Origin: DASRIA01 sp963724065
GTDB lineage: Bacteria > Actinomycetota > Thermoleophilia > Solirubrobacterales > JBBDJG01
Direction: 5' to 3'
DNA length: 64,000 nucleotides
Assembly: GCA_963724065.1 (NCBI GenBank)
Contig: CAVRTB010000006.1
Location: 186,001-250,000, forward strand
Under the pieces are notes generated by a model. It searched no databases, was not told where the DNA came from, and worked only from the letters and a program-made list of their open reading frames with translations. Positions 1 to 7,658 of the stretch are shown here, piece after piece. The position numbers and the translations under genes are program-made. The number at the start of each line of letters is the position of its first letter. Within the stretch, counting starts at the first letter, position 1.

Positions 1-1
1 T

Positions 2-1285
2 GCCTGGATCGCCCACAGCTTCATCGACGGCCTCTCCTGGGAAGCGGCATTCGTGCTCGGCGCCGTGGTCTCGCCGACCGATCCGGTCGCGGCGACCTCG
101 ATCGCGGGGCGCCTCGGCGCCCCGCGGCGGGTCGTGACGATCGTGGAGGGGGAGAGCCTGATCAACGACGCGACCGCGCTGGTCCTCTACAAGTTCGCTG
201 TCGCCGCGGTCCTCACCGGGAGCTTCTCGCTGCTCGACGCGTCGTTCGACTTCTTCCTGAACGTCGCCGGCGGGCTCGGTGTCGGGCTGGTCATCGGGTG
301 GATCGTGACGTGGGTGCGTCGCCGGCTCGATGATCCTCCGACCGAGATCACGATCTCGCTGATGACGGCGTACTTCGCGTACCTGCCCGCCGTTGCGCTC
401 GACGTCTCGGGCGTGGTCGCCGCGGTCACGGTCGGCATCTACCTCGGGTGGCACGCGCCCGAGTTGGTGTCGCCCGCGACGCGGCTTCAGACGTTCGCGG
501 TCTGGGAGACCCTCGTCTTCGTGCTCAACGCGCTCCTGTTCACGCTGCTCGGCCTCCAGTTCGAAGGCATCCTCGACGCCCTCGAGGGCGATGCGGCGAG
601 CACGCTGATCGGGTACGGGCTGCTGATCAGCGTGGCCGTGATCGCGATCCGCCTGATGTGGGTGTTTCCGCTCACATACGTTCCGCGGTTCCTGCTCCAG
701 CACGTGCGCGGCATGCACGACCACACCCCCTGGCAGCACCCATTGCTCGTCGGCTGGTCGGGCATGCGGGGCGCGGTCTCGCTCGCGGCGGCGCTCGCGA
801 TCCCGCTCGAGACCGAGGCGGGTGCGCCCTTCCCCGAGCGTGACCTGATCATCTTCATCACCTTCTGCGTGATCCTCGCGACGCTCGTCGTACAGGGACT
901 GACGCTTCCCTGGCTGGTGCGACGCCTGGACGTGCGTGAGGACGAGCGCGAGCACGAGGAGAACGAGGCGCGGCTGTATGCGACCAAGGCGGCGCTCGAG
1001 CGGCTCGACGAGCTCGAGCGTGAGGCCTGGGTGCGCGACGACGTCGCCGAGCGGATGCGCGCGATGCTCGGCTATCGCAAGCGGCGCTTCGCTGCGCGCT
1101 TCGACGGCGAGGACGACGGGGGCTTCGAGAAGCGCTCGCTCAACTACCAGCGGCTGGCGCGCGAGATGCTCGAGGCGCAGCGCGGGGCCGTCGCGGACCT
1201 ACGCCGCCAGGGCGTGATCGACGACGAGGTGATGAGGAGGGTGCAGCGGGACCTCGACCTCGAGGATCAGCGGTTGGAGATCTGA
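2..1285 (+). CDS. Na+/H+ antiporter, CPA1 family (5' truncated by window edge)
   Basis: Inner-membrane cation/proton antiporter that would exchange Na+ or K+ for H+ to control pH and salt. The frame is open from base 2, so the true start lies upstream; about 427 C-terminal residues are present. The motifs SPTDPVAATSIAG and GESLINDATALVLY are hallmarks of the NhaP/CPA1 core. Hydrophobic segments alternate to about residue 310, followed by a charged tail of roughly 110 residues rich in Arg, Glu and Asp, probably a cytoplasmic regulatory domain. The next gene converges on it. The family assignment is firm; the ion preference cannot be read from the sequence. Confidence 0.93.
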   Translation, partial: AWIAHSFIDGLSWEAAFVLGAVVSPTDPVAATSIAGRLGAPRRVVTIVEGESLINDATALVLYKFAVAAVLTGSFSLLDASFDFFLNVAGGLGVGLVIGWIVTWVRRRLDDPPTEITISLMTAYFAYLPAVALDVSGVVAAVTVGIYLGWHAPELVSPATRLQTFAVWETLVFVLNALLFTLLGLQFEGILDALEGDAASTLIGYGLLISVAVIAIRLMWVFPLTYVPRFLLQHVRGMHDHTPWQHPLLVGWSGMRGAVSLAAALAIPLETEAGAPFPERDLIIFITFCVILATLVVQGLTLPWLVRRLDVREDEREHEENEARLYATKAALERLDELEREAWVRDDVAERMRAMLGYRKRRFAARFDGEDDGGFEKRSLNYQRLAREMLEAQRGAVADLRRQGVIDDEVMRRVQRDLDLEDQRLEI

Positions 1286-1345
1286 AACTCGCAGTTCGCA
1301 GTTCGCAGATTCTGCCGACTGCGTACTGCCGACCTGCGAGCTTTT
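1286..1345 (+). terminator. Probable terminator made of nested CGCAG repeats
   Basis: Starting right after the antiporter stop, CTCGCAG (1288-1294) is inverted as CTGCGAG (1334-1340) and followed by CTTTT. Between the arms the unit TTCGCAG occurs twice (1295-1308) opposite imperfect CTGCNNA copies, which gives a long imperfect stem. This fits a Rho-independent terminator for the antiporter. The repeat texture is unusual for a simple terminator. Confidence 0.5.
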
Positions 1346-2790
1346 CAGCTGACGGCGGCGAGGTGCCGCACGCGCGGCTTCGTCCGCGCGAAGCGACGAC
1401 GGCGCAGTCCGTGGGGGCGGTGCCCGTGCAACTCCCACAAGGCGCGCTCGAGCGCGCCGGGCAGCCGGCGTACCTCGGGCAGCGCCTCGGGGTCGGCGTA
1501 GAGCCCGAAGTGCATCCAGTCGCGATAGCTGAACATCCCGATCGACAGGATGTGCCCCTCAGCGAGCGGCACCACGGGATATGCCTCGCGCAGCTTCGCC
1601 CCGGCCATGTAGACCGGGAAGCGCGGACCGGGGATGTTCGAGACGGTGAGGTTGTAGACCCGCTTGCTGCCGACGAGCCGCGCGGCCGGCGTCTTGAGCG
1701 GGCTGGGCAGGTACCCGAGTGCGTTCATCAGGCCCTCGAACGCGGCCGGCCGGTTGGCCGACTTGAAGGCGGCGGTCTGCTCGTGGACCCGCTGGAGGCG
1801 CGCCTCCGCGCGGCCCAGCTCGAGCGGCAAGTCGATGAACGCGAACGAGATCCGGTTGCCGAGCGCGGTGCGCTCGTCGTCGGAGCGCACGCTCACGGGA
1901 ACCATCGCCCTGAGCGGGCGCACCGGCTCGCCACAGCTCAGCGTCAGCGCGCGCAGGGCGCCGGTCACCGCGGCGAGGCACACGTCGTTGACGGTCACCG
2001 CGTGGGCCCGCTTGATGCGGATCAGCTCCTCGATGCGGGCGCGGTGACAGATGAGCGTGCGCCGCGGCCCGAGCGACGTGTTGAGGAACGAGGCGGGCGC
2101 CATCCGCAGGAGGTCGCGGTCGACGGTGCCTGCGGCACGTCGCACGGTGCCCGGCAGGCTGTCGCGCCCCGGGCGCGCGAGGCGGGTCAGGCGCAGTGCG
2201 GCCGACACCGTCTCCGACGCGCCGCCACGCAGCGATGCAAGCGTGAGGCCGAGCGGGCCGGGCGGCCGCCCTCTCGGCTTCCACTCCTCGGGACTCATGG
2301 CCTGCGCGTCCGGATCGGCGTCGAACAGCAGCAGGCCCAGCTCGACCGCCGACTTCCCGTCGACGAGGGCGTGGTGCATCTTGAACACGATCCCGAGCCT
2401 GTCGTCCTCGAGCCGGGGCAGGAAGTACAGGTGCCACAGCGGGCGGTCGCGCAGCAGCGGCTCCGACAGCGCCGCGCCGGCCATGCTCATGAACTGATCG
2501 AGCGAGACCGCCTGCCTCTCGGGTGCGAGGCGCGTCACGTGCGCGCGCACGTGGAAGCGCGGGTCGTCGACCCAGTACGGCTCGCCGAGGCCGGGCGGCG
2601 GGAATGCCAAGCGCTGACGGAACCGGGGCGCGAACCCGAGGCGCGCGTCGACGCCGTCCGCGACCTGCTCGAGCGTGGGGCGGGCACGCTCGGGATGGGC
2701 GCTGAAGAGCCCGCACCATGCGACATGCATGTGCGCATTGGAGGTCTCCACCCTCAGAAAAGACCCATCAAGCGGTGTAAGCCGCCTCAC
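1345..2790 (-). CDS. Wax ester synthase/diacylglycerol acyltransferase (WS/DGAT)
   Basis: Acyltransferase that makes wax esters or triacylglycerol from acyl-CoA, for storage lipid. It has 481 residues, the usual length for the bacterial family. The N-terminus RRLTPLDGSFLRVE matches the family start LSPLDxxFL, the catalytic motif HHALVDG lies near residue 138, and NVPGP-like NIPGPRFPVY lies in the C-terminal domain. The start is GTG at 2790, immediately before the conserved N-terminus. A second paralogue lies at 13204-14625. The gene is transcribed away from the PucR-type regulator at 2916, which could control it, but no operator is evident. Confidence 0.93.
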   Translation of the reverse strand: MRRLTPLDGSFLRVETSNAHMHVAWCGLFSAHPERARPTLEQVADGVDARLGFAPRFRQRLAFPPPGLGEPYWVDDPRFHVRAHVTRLAPERQAVSLDQFMSMAGAALSEPLLRDRPLWHLYFLPRLEDDRLGIVFKMHHALVDGKSAVELGLLLFDADPDAQAMSPEEWKPRGRPPGPLGLTLASLRGGASETVSAALRLTRLARPGRDSLPGTVRRAAGTVDRDLLRMAPASFLNTSLGPRRTLICHRARIEELIRIKRAHAVTVNDVCLAAVTGALRALTLSCGEPVRPLRAMVPVSVRSDDERTALGNRISFAFIDLPLELGRAEARLQRVHEQTAAFKSANRPAAFEGLMNALGYLPSPLKTPAARLVGSKRVYNLTVSNIPGPRFPVYMAGAKLREAYPVVPLAEGHILSIGMFSYRDWMHFGLYADPEALPEVRRLPGALERALWELHGHRPHGLRRRRFARTKPRVRHLAAVS

Positions 2791-2799
2791 ACCGTGAAG

Positions 2800-2856
2800 G
2801 GTCCTTTAATCGGCGGACGGACCGCGCTCTACCAACTTGAGAACGGGCCGACCCGC
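2800..2856 (-). other. tRNA-like 5' half (possible tRNA remnant)
   Basis: On the minus strand the 15-mer CTCAAGTTGGTAGAG (2841-2827) has the stem and loop of a tRNA D-arm. It is preceded by GGCCCGTT, like an acceptor strand, and followed by a GGTCC...GGACC stem (2823-2819 and 2804-2800) whose loop of 14 nt is too large for an anticodon loop. No T-arm follows. It lies in the leader between the WS/DGAT and PucR-like genes. It may be a decayed tRNA 5' half or a chance match. Confidence 0.25.
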
Positions 2857-2915
2857 GAATTGGCCCGCTGTCCAAAGACCCGCGCGGCCCCGCCGCCTAC
2901 GGTGATGCAGGAGCT

Positions 2916-4115
2916 ATGCGCCCCGAGCTATCTACAGGAGCCGCCGACGGAGTGGCGACGGGTCTCTCGTTACTGCGCGAGGTCCACCAGGAGATGGTCG
3001 AAGCGGTGCTGCACGGCGAGGGCATGGAACGCGTCGCCGTGCTGGCATCCGAGCGCGTAGGGCGCCCGGTCGCGATCGTGGTCCCCTCCGCCGCGGTCGC
3101 GGCCGTCGTGCCGCGCTCGGAGGTCCGCGGGCTCGCAGCGGTGCGGCGCCACGTGGCCACGCGCGGCCGGGTCGGCGCCACGCCACTGCCGCCGGAGGTC
3201 GAGCTGGCCGCGCCCGTCAACTCGGGAGGCGAGCCGGTCGGCGTGGTCGCGATGCTGGCCGGGCCCGCGCAGCCCCCGCCCGAAGCGGCCGAGGTGCTGC
3301 ACCTGGCGGCACTTGCCGCGATGACCGGCGTCGCGCTCGATGAGGCGCGCGAACAGGAGGCGGCCCGCCTGCGCGGCGGTCTGCTCGAGGAGCTGCGCGA
3401 GCGGGAGGTGCCCGCCGACGACGTCCTGCGCAGAGGCGCGCGTCTCGGGACCGATCTCTCCGGCGGTGCGATCGTCGTGGTCACAGAGGTCCGATCGACG
3501 CGCCCTCGCCAGCTGACCGCGCTCGTGTCCGATGACTACCCGGGCGCGATCGCCGAGCTGCTCGACGGCCGGATCTACGCGCTGCTTCCCGCGGGCGGCG
3601 GCTCCGCATCGGAGGCCACCGACGCGGCCCGCGGCCTCGCCGAGCGGCTCAGAAAGCACGGCCCGACGGCGATCTCGTCGCTCTACGGCGATGCGGCGGA
3701 CCTGCACCGCGCAGTCGAGGAGGCCGAGCTGGTGCTCGACGTCGTCTCCCGCGACGAGCGCATGGCGGAGACGATGTCGGAGGCGGGCTCGGGCGTCTAC
3801 AGGCTGCTGTTCCGCGTGCTCGCCTCCCACCCGGACGAGATGCGCAGCTTCTTCGAGGACACGATCGGGGCGGTCGTGCGCTATGACGACCGCTACCACA
3901 GTGACCTGCTCGCCACGCTCGAGGCCTACCTCGCCCAGGAGTGCAACATGAACGCGACCGCGCGCGCGATCTACGCGCACCGGCACACGGTCGCATATCG
4001 CCTCGAGCGGATCCAGCAACTGACGGGCCTCGACCCGACCGCGAGCGAGGATCGAGAGCGGCTCAGCCTGGGCCTCAAGGCGTACCGGATCGTCGCTCCG
4101 AACCTCCCGCGTTAG
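2916..4115 (+). CDS. PucR/CdaR-type transcriptional regulator
   Basis: DNA-binding regulator of 399 residues. The last 70 residues hold the PucR C-terminal helix-turn-helix, seen as NATARAIYAHRHTVAYRL followed by RIQQLTGLDP. The first 150 residues look like a GAF-type sensor and the middle (about 170-290) like the degenerate GGDEF-type domain usual in this family. The ATG at 2916 has AGGAG only two bases upstream, so a slightly later start is possible. It is divergent from a WS/DGAT and about 10 bp upstream of an SDR gene, both candidate targets. The ligand is unknown. Confidence 0.85.
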   Translation: MRPELSTGAADGVATGLSLLREVHQEMVEAVLHGEGMERVAVLASERVGRPVAIVVPSAAVAAVVPRSEVRGLAAVRRHVATRGRVGATPLPPEVELAAPVNSGGEPVGVVAMLAGPAQPPPEAAEVLHLAALAAMTGVALDEAREQEAARLRGGLLEELREREVPADDVLRRGARLGTDLSGGAIVVVTEVRSTRPRQLTALVSDDYPGAIAELLDGRIYALLPAGGGSASEATDAARGLAERLRKHGPTAISSLYGDAADLHRAVEEAELVLDVVSRDERMAETMSEAGSGVYRLLFRVLASHPDEMRSFFEDTIGAVVRYDDRYHSDLLATLEAYLAQECNMNATARAIYAHRHTVAYRLERIQQLTGLDPTASEDRERLSLGLKAYRIVAPNLPR

Positions 4116-4124
4116 GCTGCGCCG

Positions 4125-4979
4125 GTGACTTCACCCCGCGGCGCGGTCGTGATCACCGGCGCCTCGACCGGCATCGGCCACGCGAGCGCGCTGCACCTCG
4201 CAACGCTCGGCTTCACGGTCTTCGCGGGAGTCCGCCGCGACGAGGACGCTGAGCGGCTGCGCGCCGCCGGCAACGGCAGCATCGAGCCGCTGCGCATCGA
4301 CGTCACGGACCAGGCCTCGATCGACGCGGCCGCGCAACGGGTCGGTGAGGCGGTCGGCGCCGGCCGGCTCGCAGGCCTCGTCAACAACGCGGGCATCGCG
4401 GTGCCCGGCCCGATCGAGTTCATCCCGGTTGAGGAGTTCCGCCGCCAGATCGAGGTCAATCTCGTCGGCCAGATGGCCGTCACGCAGGCATTTCTGCCGT
4501 TACTGCGCCGCGCGCGCGGCCGGATCGTCAACATCGGCTCGATGGGTGGGCGCGTGGCCCTGCCGCTGCTCGGGCCCTACGCCGCGTCGAAGCACGCGAT
4601 GGAGGGGCTCAGCGACTCGCTGCGCCGCGAGCTGCGCCCGGCGGGCATCGAGGTGTCCTTGATCCGGCCGGGACCGATCGCGACCGAGATCTGGGAGCGC
4701 GGCAACAACACGGCGGACGAGCTGCTCGAGCGCATGCCCGGCGTCGAGACGCACTACGGCCCGGCGATCGCCGCGGCACGCGCATGGGCCGCCGACCGGG
4801 CGGGCGAGGCGATCGCGCCCTCCGTCGTCGCGGCCGTGGTGGCCGAGGCGCTCACGGCCGGCAAACCGCGGACCCGCTACCTGGTCGGCTCCCGGGCGAA
4901 GCTGATGGTGCGGTTGCGGGAGATCCTCCCGGACCGCTGGTTCGACGCGCTCATCGAGCGCCTTGCGAAGAGGGGTTGA
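4125..4979 (+). CDS. Short-chain dehydrogenase/reductase (classical SDR)
   Basis: NAD(P)-dependent oxidoreductase of 284 residues. The N-terminal Rossmann motif TGASTGIG (about residues 11-18), NNAG near residue 89, and the catalytic YAASK near residue 150 preceded by an active-site serine in NIGSMGG identify a classical SDR. The start is GTG at 4125, 10 bp after the PucR-like gene. Its stop overlaps the next start (TGATG), so it is probably translated together with the zinc-finger gene. The substrate cannot be told. Confidence 0.9.
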   Translation: MTSPRGAVVITGASTGIGHASALHLATLGFTVFAGVRRDEDAERLRAAGNGSIEPLRIDVTDQASIDAAAQRVGEAVGAGRLAGLVNNAGIAVPGPIEFIPVEEFRRQIEVNLVGQMAVTQAFLPLLRRARGRIVNIGSMGGRVALPLLGPYAASKHAMEGLSDSLRRELRPAGIEVSLIRPGPIATEIWERGNNTADELLERMPGVETHYGPAIAAARAWAADRAGEAIAPSVVAAVVAEALTAGKPRTRYLVGSRAKLMVRLREILPDRWFDALIERLAKRG

Positions 4980-5281
4980 TGATGGCGGAAATCTGCGGGC
5001 ACCTGGACACGATCGAGGCGGTCACGCCAAGCAGCACCAAGGGATGCAGCCAGTGCATCGCCGAGGGCGCGCGCTGGATGCACCTGCGCCTGTGCCTCAC
5101 CTGCGGGGAGGTGGGGTGCTGCGACTCGTCGCCGAACCGCCACGCGAGCAGGCACGCGGCCGAGCAGGATCACTCGGTCGTGCTCTCCTTCGAGCCCGGC
5201 GAGGACTGGTGCTGGTGCTACGTGGACGAGGTGGCGTTCGCGGTGGACGGGCTGCCGGTGGAGGTGCAGCAGCACGAGTAG
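4979..5281 (+). CDS. UBP-type zinc-finger domain protein
   Basis: Small protein of 100 residues consisting almost entirely of a UBP-type zinc finger. It has CGHLDTI at the N-terminus, CSQC, CLTCGEVGCCDSS, NRHASRHA and a final WCWCYVDEVAF, supplying the Cys and His ligands. In eukaryotes this fold binds the ubiquitin C-terminus; actinobacterial stand-alone versions have no settled role. The start overlaps the SDR stop by one base, with AGGGG just upstream, and a second ATG follows directly. Coupling to the SDR is the only context clue. Confidence 0.85.
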   Translation: MMAEICGHLDTIEAVTPSSTKGCSQCIAEGARWMHLRLCLTCGEVGCCDSSPNRHASRHAAEQDHSVVLSFEPGEDWCWCYVDEVAFAVDGLPVEVQQHE

Positions 5282-5343
5282 CCGGCGGCCACCGGATCCG
5301 TGTGGCCGGACTCGAAGCGCCACCGGCTGAACCTTGGCGCTTT

Positions 5344-5362
5344 GCACCCGGGGGGTGGGTGC
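5344..5362. terminator. Weak hairpin between convergent genes
   Basis: GCACCC (5344-5349) and GGGTGC (5357-5362) form a 6-bp stem with a G-rich loop in the 147-bp gap between the zinc-finger gene and the convergent flavoprotein gene. There is no T-tract. Nothing else recognisable lies in this gap. Confidence 0.25.
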
Positions 5363-5428
5363 GGATTGCAGAAGTTCCGCCCCGCCGTCCGCGACCCGCC
5401 GGCGCAGCCGCCCCGCGCCCCTCCGACG

Positions 5429-6583
5429 CTAGAGCTGCTCCGTCTCGGTCGGCAAGCCGAGCAGCACGCGGCCCGTCAACTCCCACGTCGAAGGGCCGAC
5501 GAGCATGTGCTGTGTGGCGGCGTGGACGTCGCGGAAGCGCCGCTGGAGGGGACTCGTCTCGTAGATCGACGACCCGCCGCCGAGCTCGTAGGCGGTGTCG
5601 ACGACCCCGGCCGAGGCGCTCGTCGCATGTGTCGCCGCGAGCCGCAGTGCAGCGCGCTGCGCGACATCGACCTGCCCCTCGAGCCGGGCCTGCGCCCAGC
5701 CGCGCTCGATCTCCGCGTAGAGCAGCTCACGCGCGGCGCGGAGCGCTGCCTCGGCGCGCGCGACGCCACCCTGCGTCGCGGAGCGCTCGGCGAGCCGCCG
5801 CGAGCTGAGCGTGGGCGTCTTCGCGCCCGCCAGATCGCCGATGTCGTCGAGGGCCGCGCGCGCGATCCCGAGCGCCACCCCGGCGATCGCCAGCGCAAGC
5901 AGCCCGAACACCGGGAAGGCATAGAGCGGGCCGCGCTCGAGCGGCTCATCGGTCAGCAGGGAAGCCGTGCGCGCCGCTGGAACGCGCACATCGTGGACCT
6001 CCATGTCGTGGCTGCCGGTGCCGCGCAGCCCGGAGACGTTCCAGGTGTCGAGCACCTCGGCGTCGCTTGCCGGGAACAGGGCCAGGCGGATGTCGGGCCG
6101 CCCCTCCGTGACCATCGCGGGGGCCCCGTTCTCGAGCACGAAGCAGCCGCCCATCAACCAGTCGCAGTGGTCGATGCCGCTCGCGAAGGCCCAGCGCCCG
6201 CTCACCGAGTAGCCGTCTCCCGTGCTCTGGGCCCGCCCGCGCGGGGCGAACACGCCGCCCGATACGGAGCGCGGGTCGCCGAACACCTCCCGCGCGGCGG
6301 CCTCGTCCAGGTAGGCCGCCACCATCCCGCTCGTCGCACACGCGGCGATGCACCATCCTGCGGCCGCGTCGGCGCGCGAAAGCTCCTCGACCGTCGCGAC
6401 GAACGTCGCCGGGTCGCTCTCTCCGCCGCCGAGCGACGCCGGGACGAGCATGCGAAAGAATCCTCCCGCCGCGAGCGCATCGGCGATCTCGGCGGGAAGC
6501 TTGCGGTTGCGTTCGCCGTCCTCGGAGTGCGCGCGCAACAGCGGCGCAAGGGCGCGAGCGGCCTCCACCTGTGCGAGCCCCAT
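5429..6583 (-). CDS. Acyl-CoA dehydrogenase-like flavoprotein (HsaA/DszC-type)
   Basis: FAD- or FMN-linked protein of 384 residues with the acyl-CoA dehydrogenase fold. It has LPAEIADALAAGGFFRMLVP and an LGGGE turn at the N-terminus, a middle beta domain with GYSVSGRWAFASG, and a C-terminal helical domain. The sequence GWCIAACATSG and the lack of an obvious catalytic glutamate suit the flavin monooxygenase branch (HsaA, DszC, acyl-CoA dehydrogenase type 2) better than a true dehydrogenase. It is divergent from the CurA-type reductase at 6642 with 58 bp between the starts. Substrate unknown. Confidence 0.8.
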   Translation of the reverse strand: MGLAQVEAARALAPLLRAHSEDGERNRKLPAEIADALAAGGFFRMLVPASLGGGESDPATFVATVEELSRADAAAGWCIAACATSGMVAAYLDEAAAREVFGDPRSVSGGVFAPRGRAQSTGDGYSVSGRWAFASGIDHCDWLMGGCFVLENGAPAMVTEGRPDIRLALFPASDAEVLDTWNVSGLRGTGSHDMEVHDVRVPAARTASLLTDEPLERGPLYAFPVFGLLALAIAGVALGIARAALDDIGDLAGAKTPTLSSRRLAERSATQGGVARAEAALRAARELLYAEIERGWAQARLEGQVDVAQRAALRLAATHATSASAGVVDTAYELGGGSSIYETSPLQRRFRDVHAATQHMLVGPSTWELTGRVLLGLPTETEQL

Positions 6584-6641
6584 CGGCTCGGGTAGCGTAG
6601 CCGACCATACGCGCGGACCAGGAAGACAACGAGGAGAGCGA

Positions 6642-7658
6642 GTGAATCAGCGATTGAACCGTCAGTGGGTGCTGGCCTCCCGGCCACAAGGCATGGTCGA
6701 GCCGGCGCACTTCGAGTTGCGCGAGGGCGACGTGCCGGAGGCCGGGGAGGGAGAGTTCCTCGTGCGGAACCTGTTCCTGTCCCTCGACCCCGCGATGCGC
6801 ACCTGGATGACAGATCGCCCGAGCTACGTGCCCCCAGTCGGCCTGGGAGAGGTGATGCGCGGCATGTGCACCGCCCAGGTCGTCGAGAGCCGCACCCCGG
6901 ACTTCAGCGAGGGCGACACGCTCGTCGGCATGTTCGGATGGCAGGACTACGCGGTCGGCAAGAATGACTGGTCGACCAGCAAGATCCCCGCGGACACACC
7001 GCCGACGTGGCCGCTGAGCGTGCTCGGCATCACCACGCTCACCGCCTATTTCGGGCTCAAGGAGATCGCGAAGCCGCAGGCAGGGGAGACCGTCGTGGTG
7101 TCGGGCGCCGCCGGCGCGACCGGCTCGGTGGCCGCACAACTCGCGAAGACCTGGGGCTGCCGGACGATCGGCATCGCGGGCGGGTCGGAGAAATGCGCGT
7201 GGCTGACAGGCGAGTTGGGACTCGACGGCGCCGTCGACTACAAGTCCGAGGACGTGCGCGCCCGGTTGAAAGAGCTCTGCCCGGACGGCGCCGACGTCTT
7301 CTGGGACAACGTCGGCGGCAAGACCCTCGAGGCCGGCCTCTCGAACCTCGCGATGCACGCGCGCGTCGTCCTGTGCGGCGCGATCTCCAACTACAACTCC
7401 GACCGGATCCCGCCCGGCCCGCGCAACTACATGAACCTCCTCGTCAAGCGTGCCCGCATGGAAGGCTTCGTGGTGTTCGACTACATGGACCGTGCGGACG
7501 AGGCGTTCGCGGAGCTCACGCCGATGATCCGCGACGGTCGCCTGCACCATCGCGAGGATGTGCGCGGCGGGCTCGAGAACGCACCGGAGGCACTCGTCGA
7601 CCTCTACACCGGAGCGAACACCGGCAAGCTGCTCGTGAAGATCGCGGATGCCCAATGA
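6642..7658 (+). CDS. NADP-dependent oxidoreductase, CurA/LTB4-dehydrogenase type
   Basis: Zinc-independent medium-chain reductase of 338 residues that reduces activated C=C bonds. It has the N-terminal signature of the family (SRPQG near the start, LSLDPAMRTWM), the cofactor-binding sequence VSGAAGATGSVAAQLAK and the later motif WDNVGGKTLEAGL. The start is GTG at 6642 with GAGGAG at 6631-6636. The stop overlaps the next ATG (ATGA), so it heads a coupled operon with pgi and glucokinase. Its metabolic link to those two is not obvious; it may recycle NADPH or detoxify. Confidence 0.88.
   Translation: MNQRLNRQWVLASRPQGMVEPAHFELREGDVPEAGEGEFLVRNLFLSLDPAMRTWMTDRPSYVPPVGLGEVMRGMCTAQVVESRTPDFSEGDTLVGMFGWQDYAVGKNDWSTSKIPADTPPTWPLSVLGITTLTAYFGLKEIAKPQAGETVVVSGAAGATGSVAAQLAKTWGCRTIGIAGGSEKCAWLTGELGLDGAVDYKSEDVRARLKELCPDGADVFWDNVGGKTLEAGLSNLAMHARVVLCGAISNYNSDRIPPGPRNYMNLLVKRARMEGFVVFDYMDRADEAFAELTPMIRDGRLHHREDVRGGLENAPEALVDLYTGANTGKLLVKIADAQ

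Noticed and set aside
1363..3060. Long open frame (565 codons) on the plus strand
   Set aside because: It is the antisense shadow of the WS/DGAT gene; composition is Arg/Ala/His-rich with no recognisable domain.
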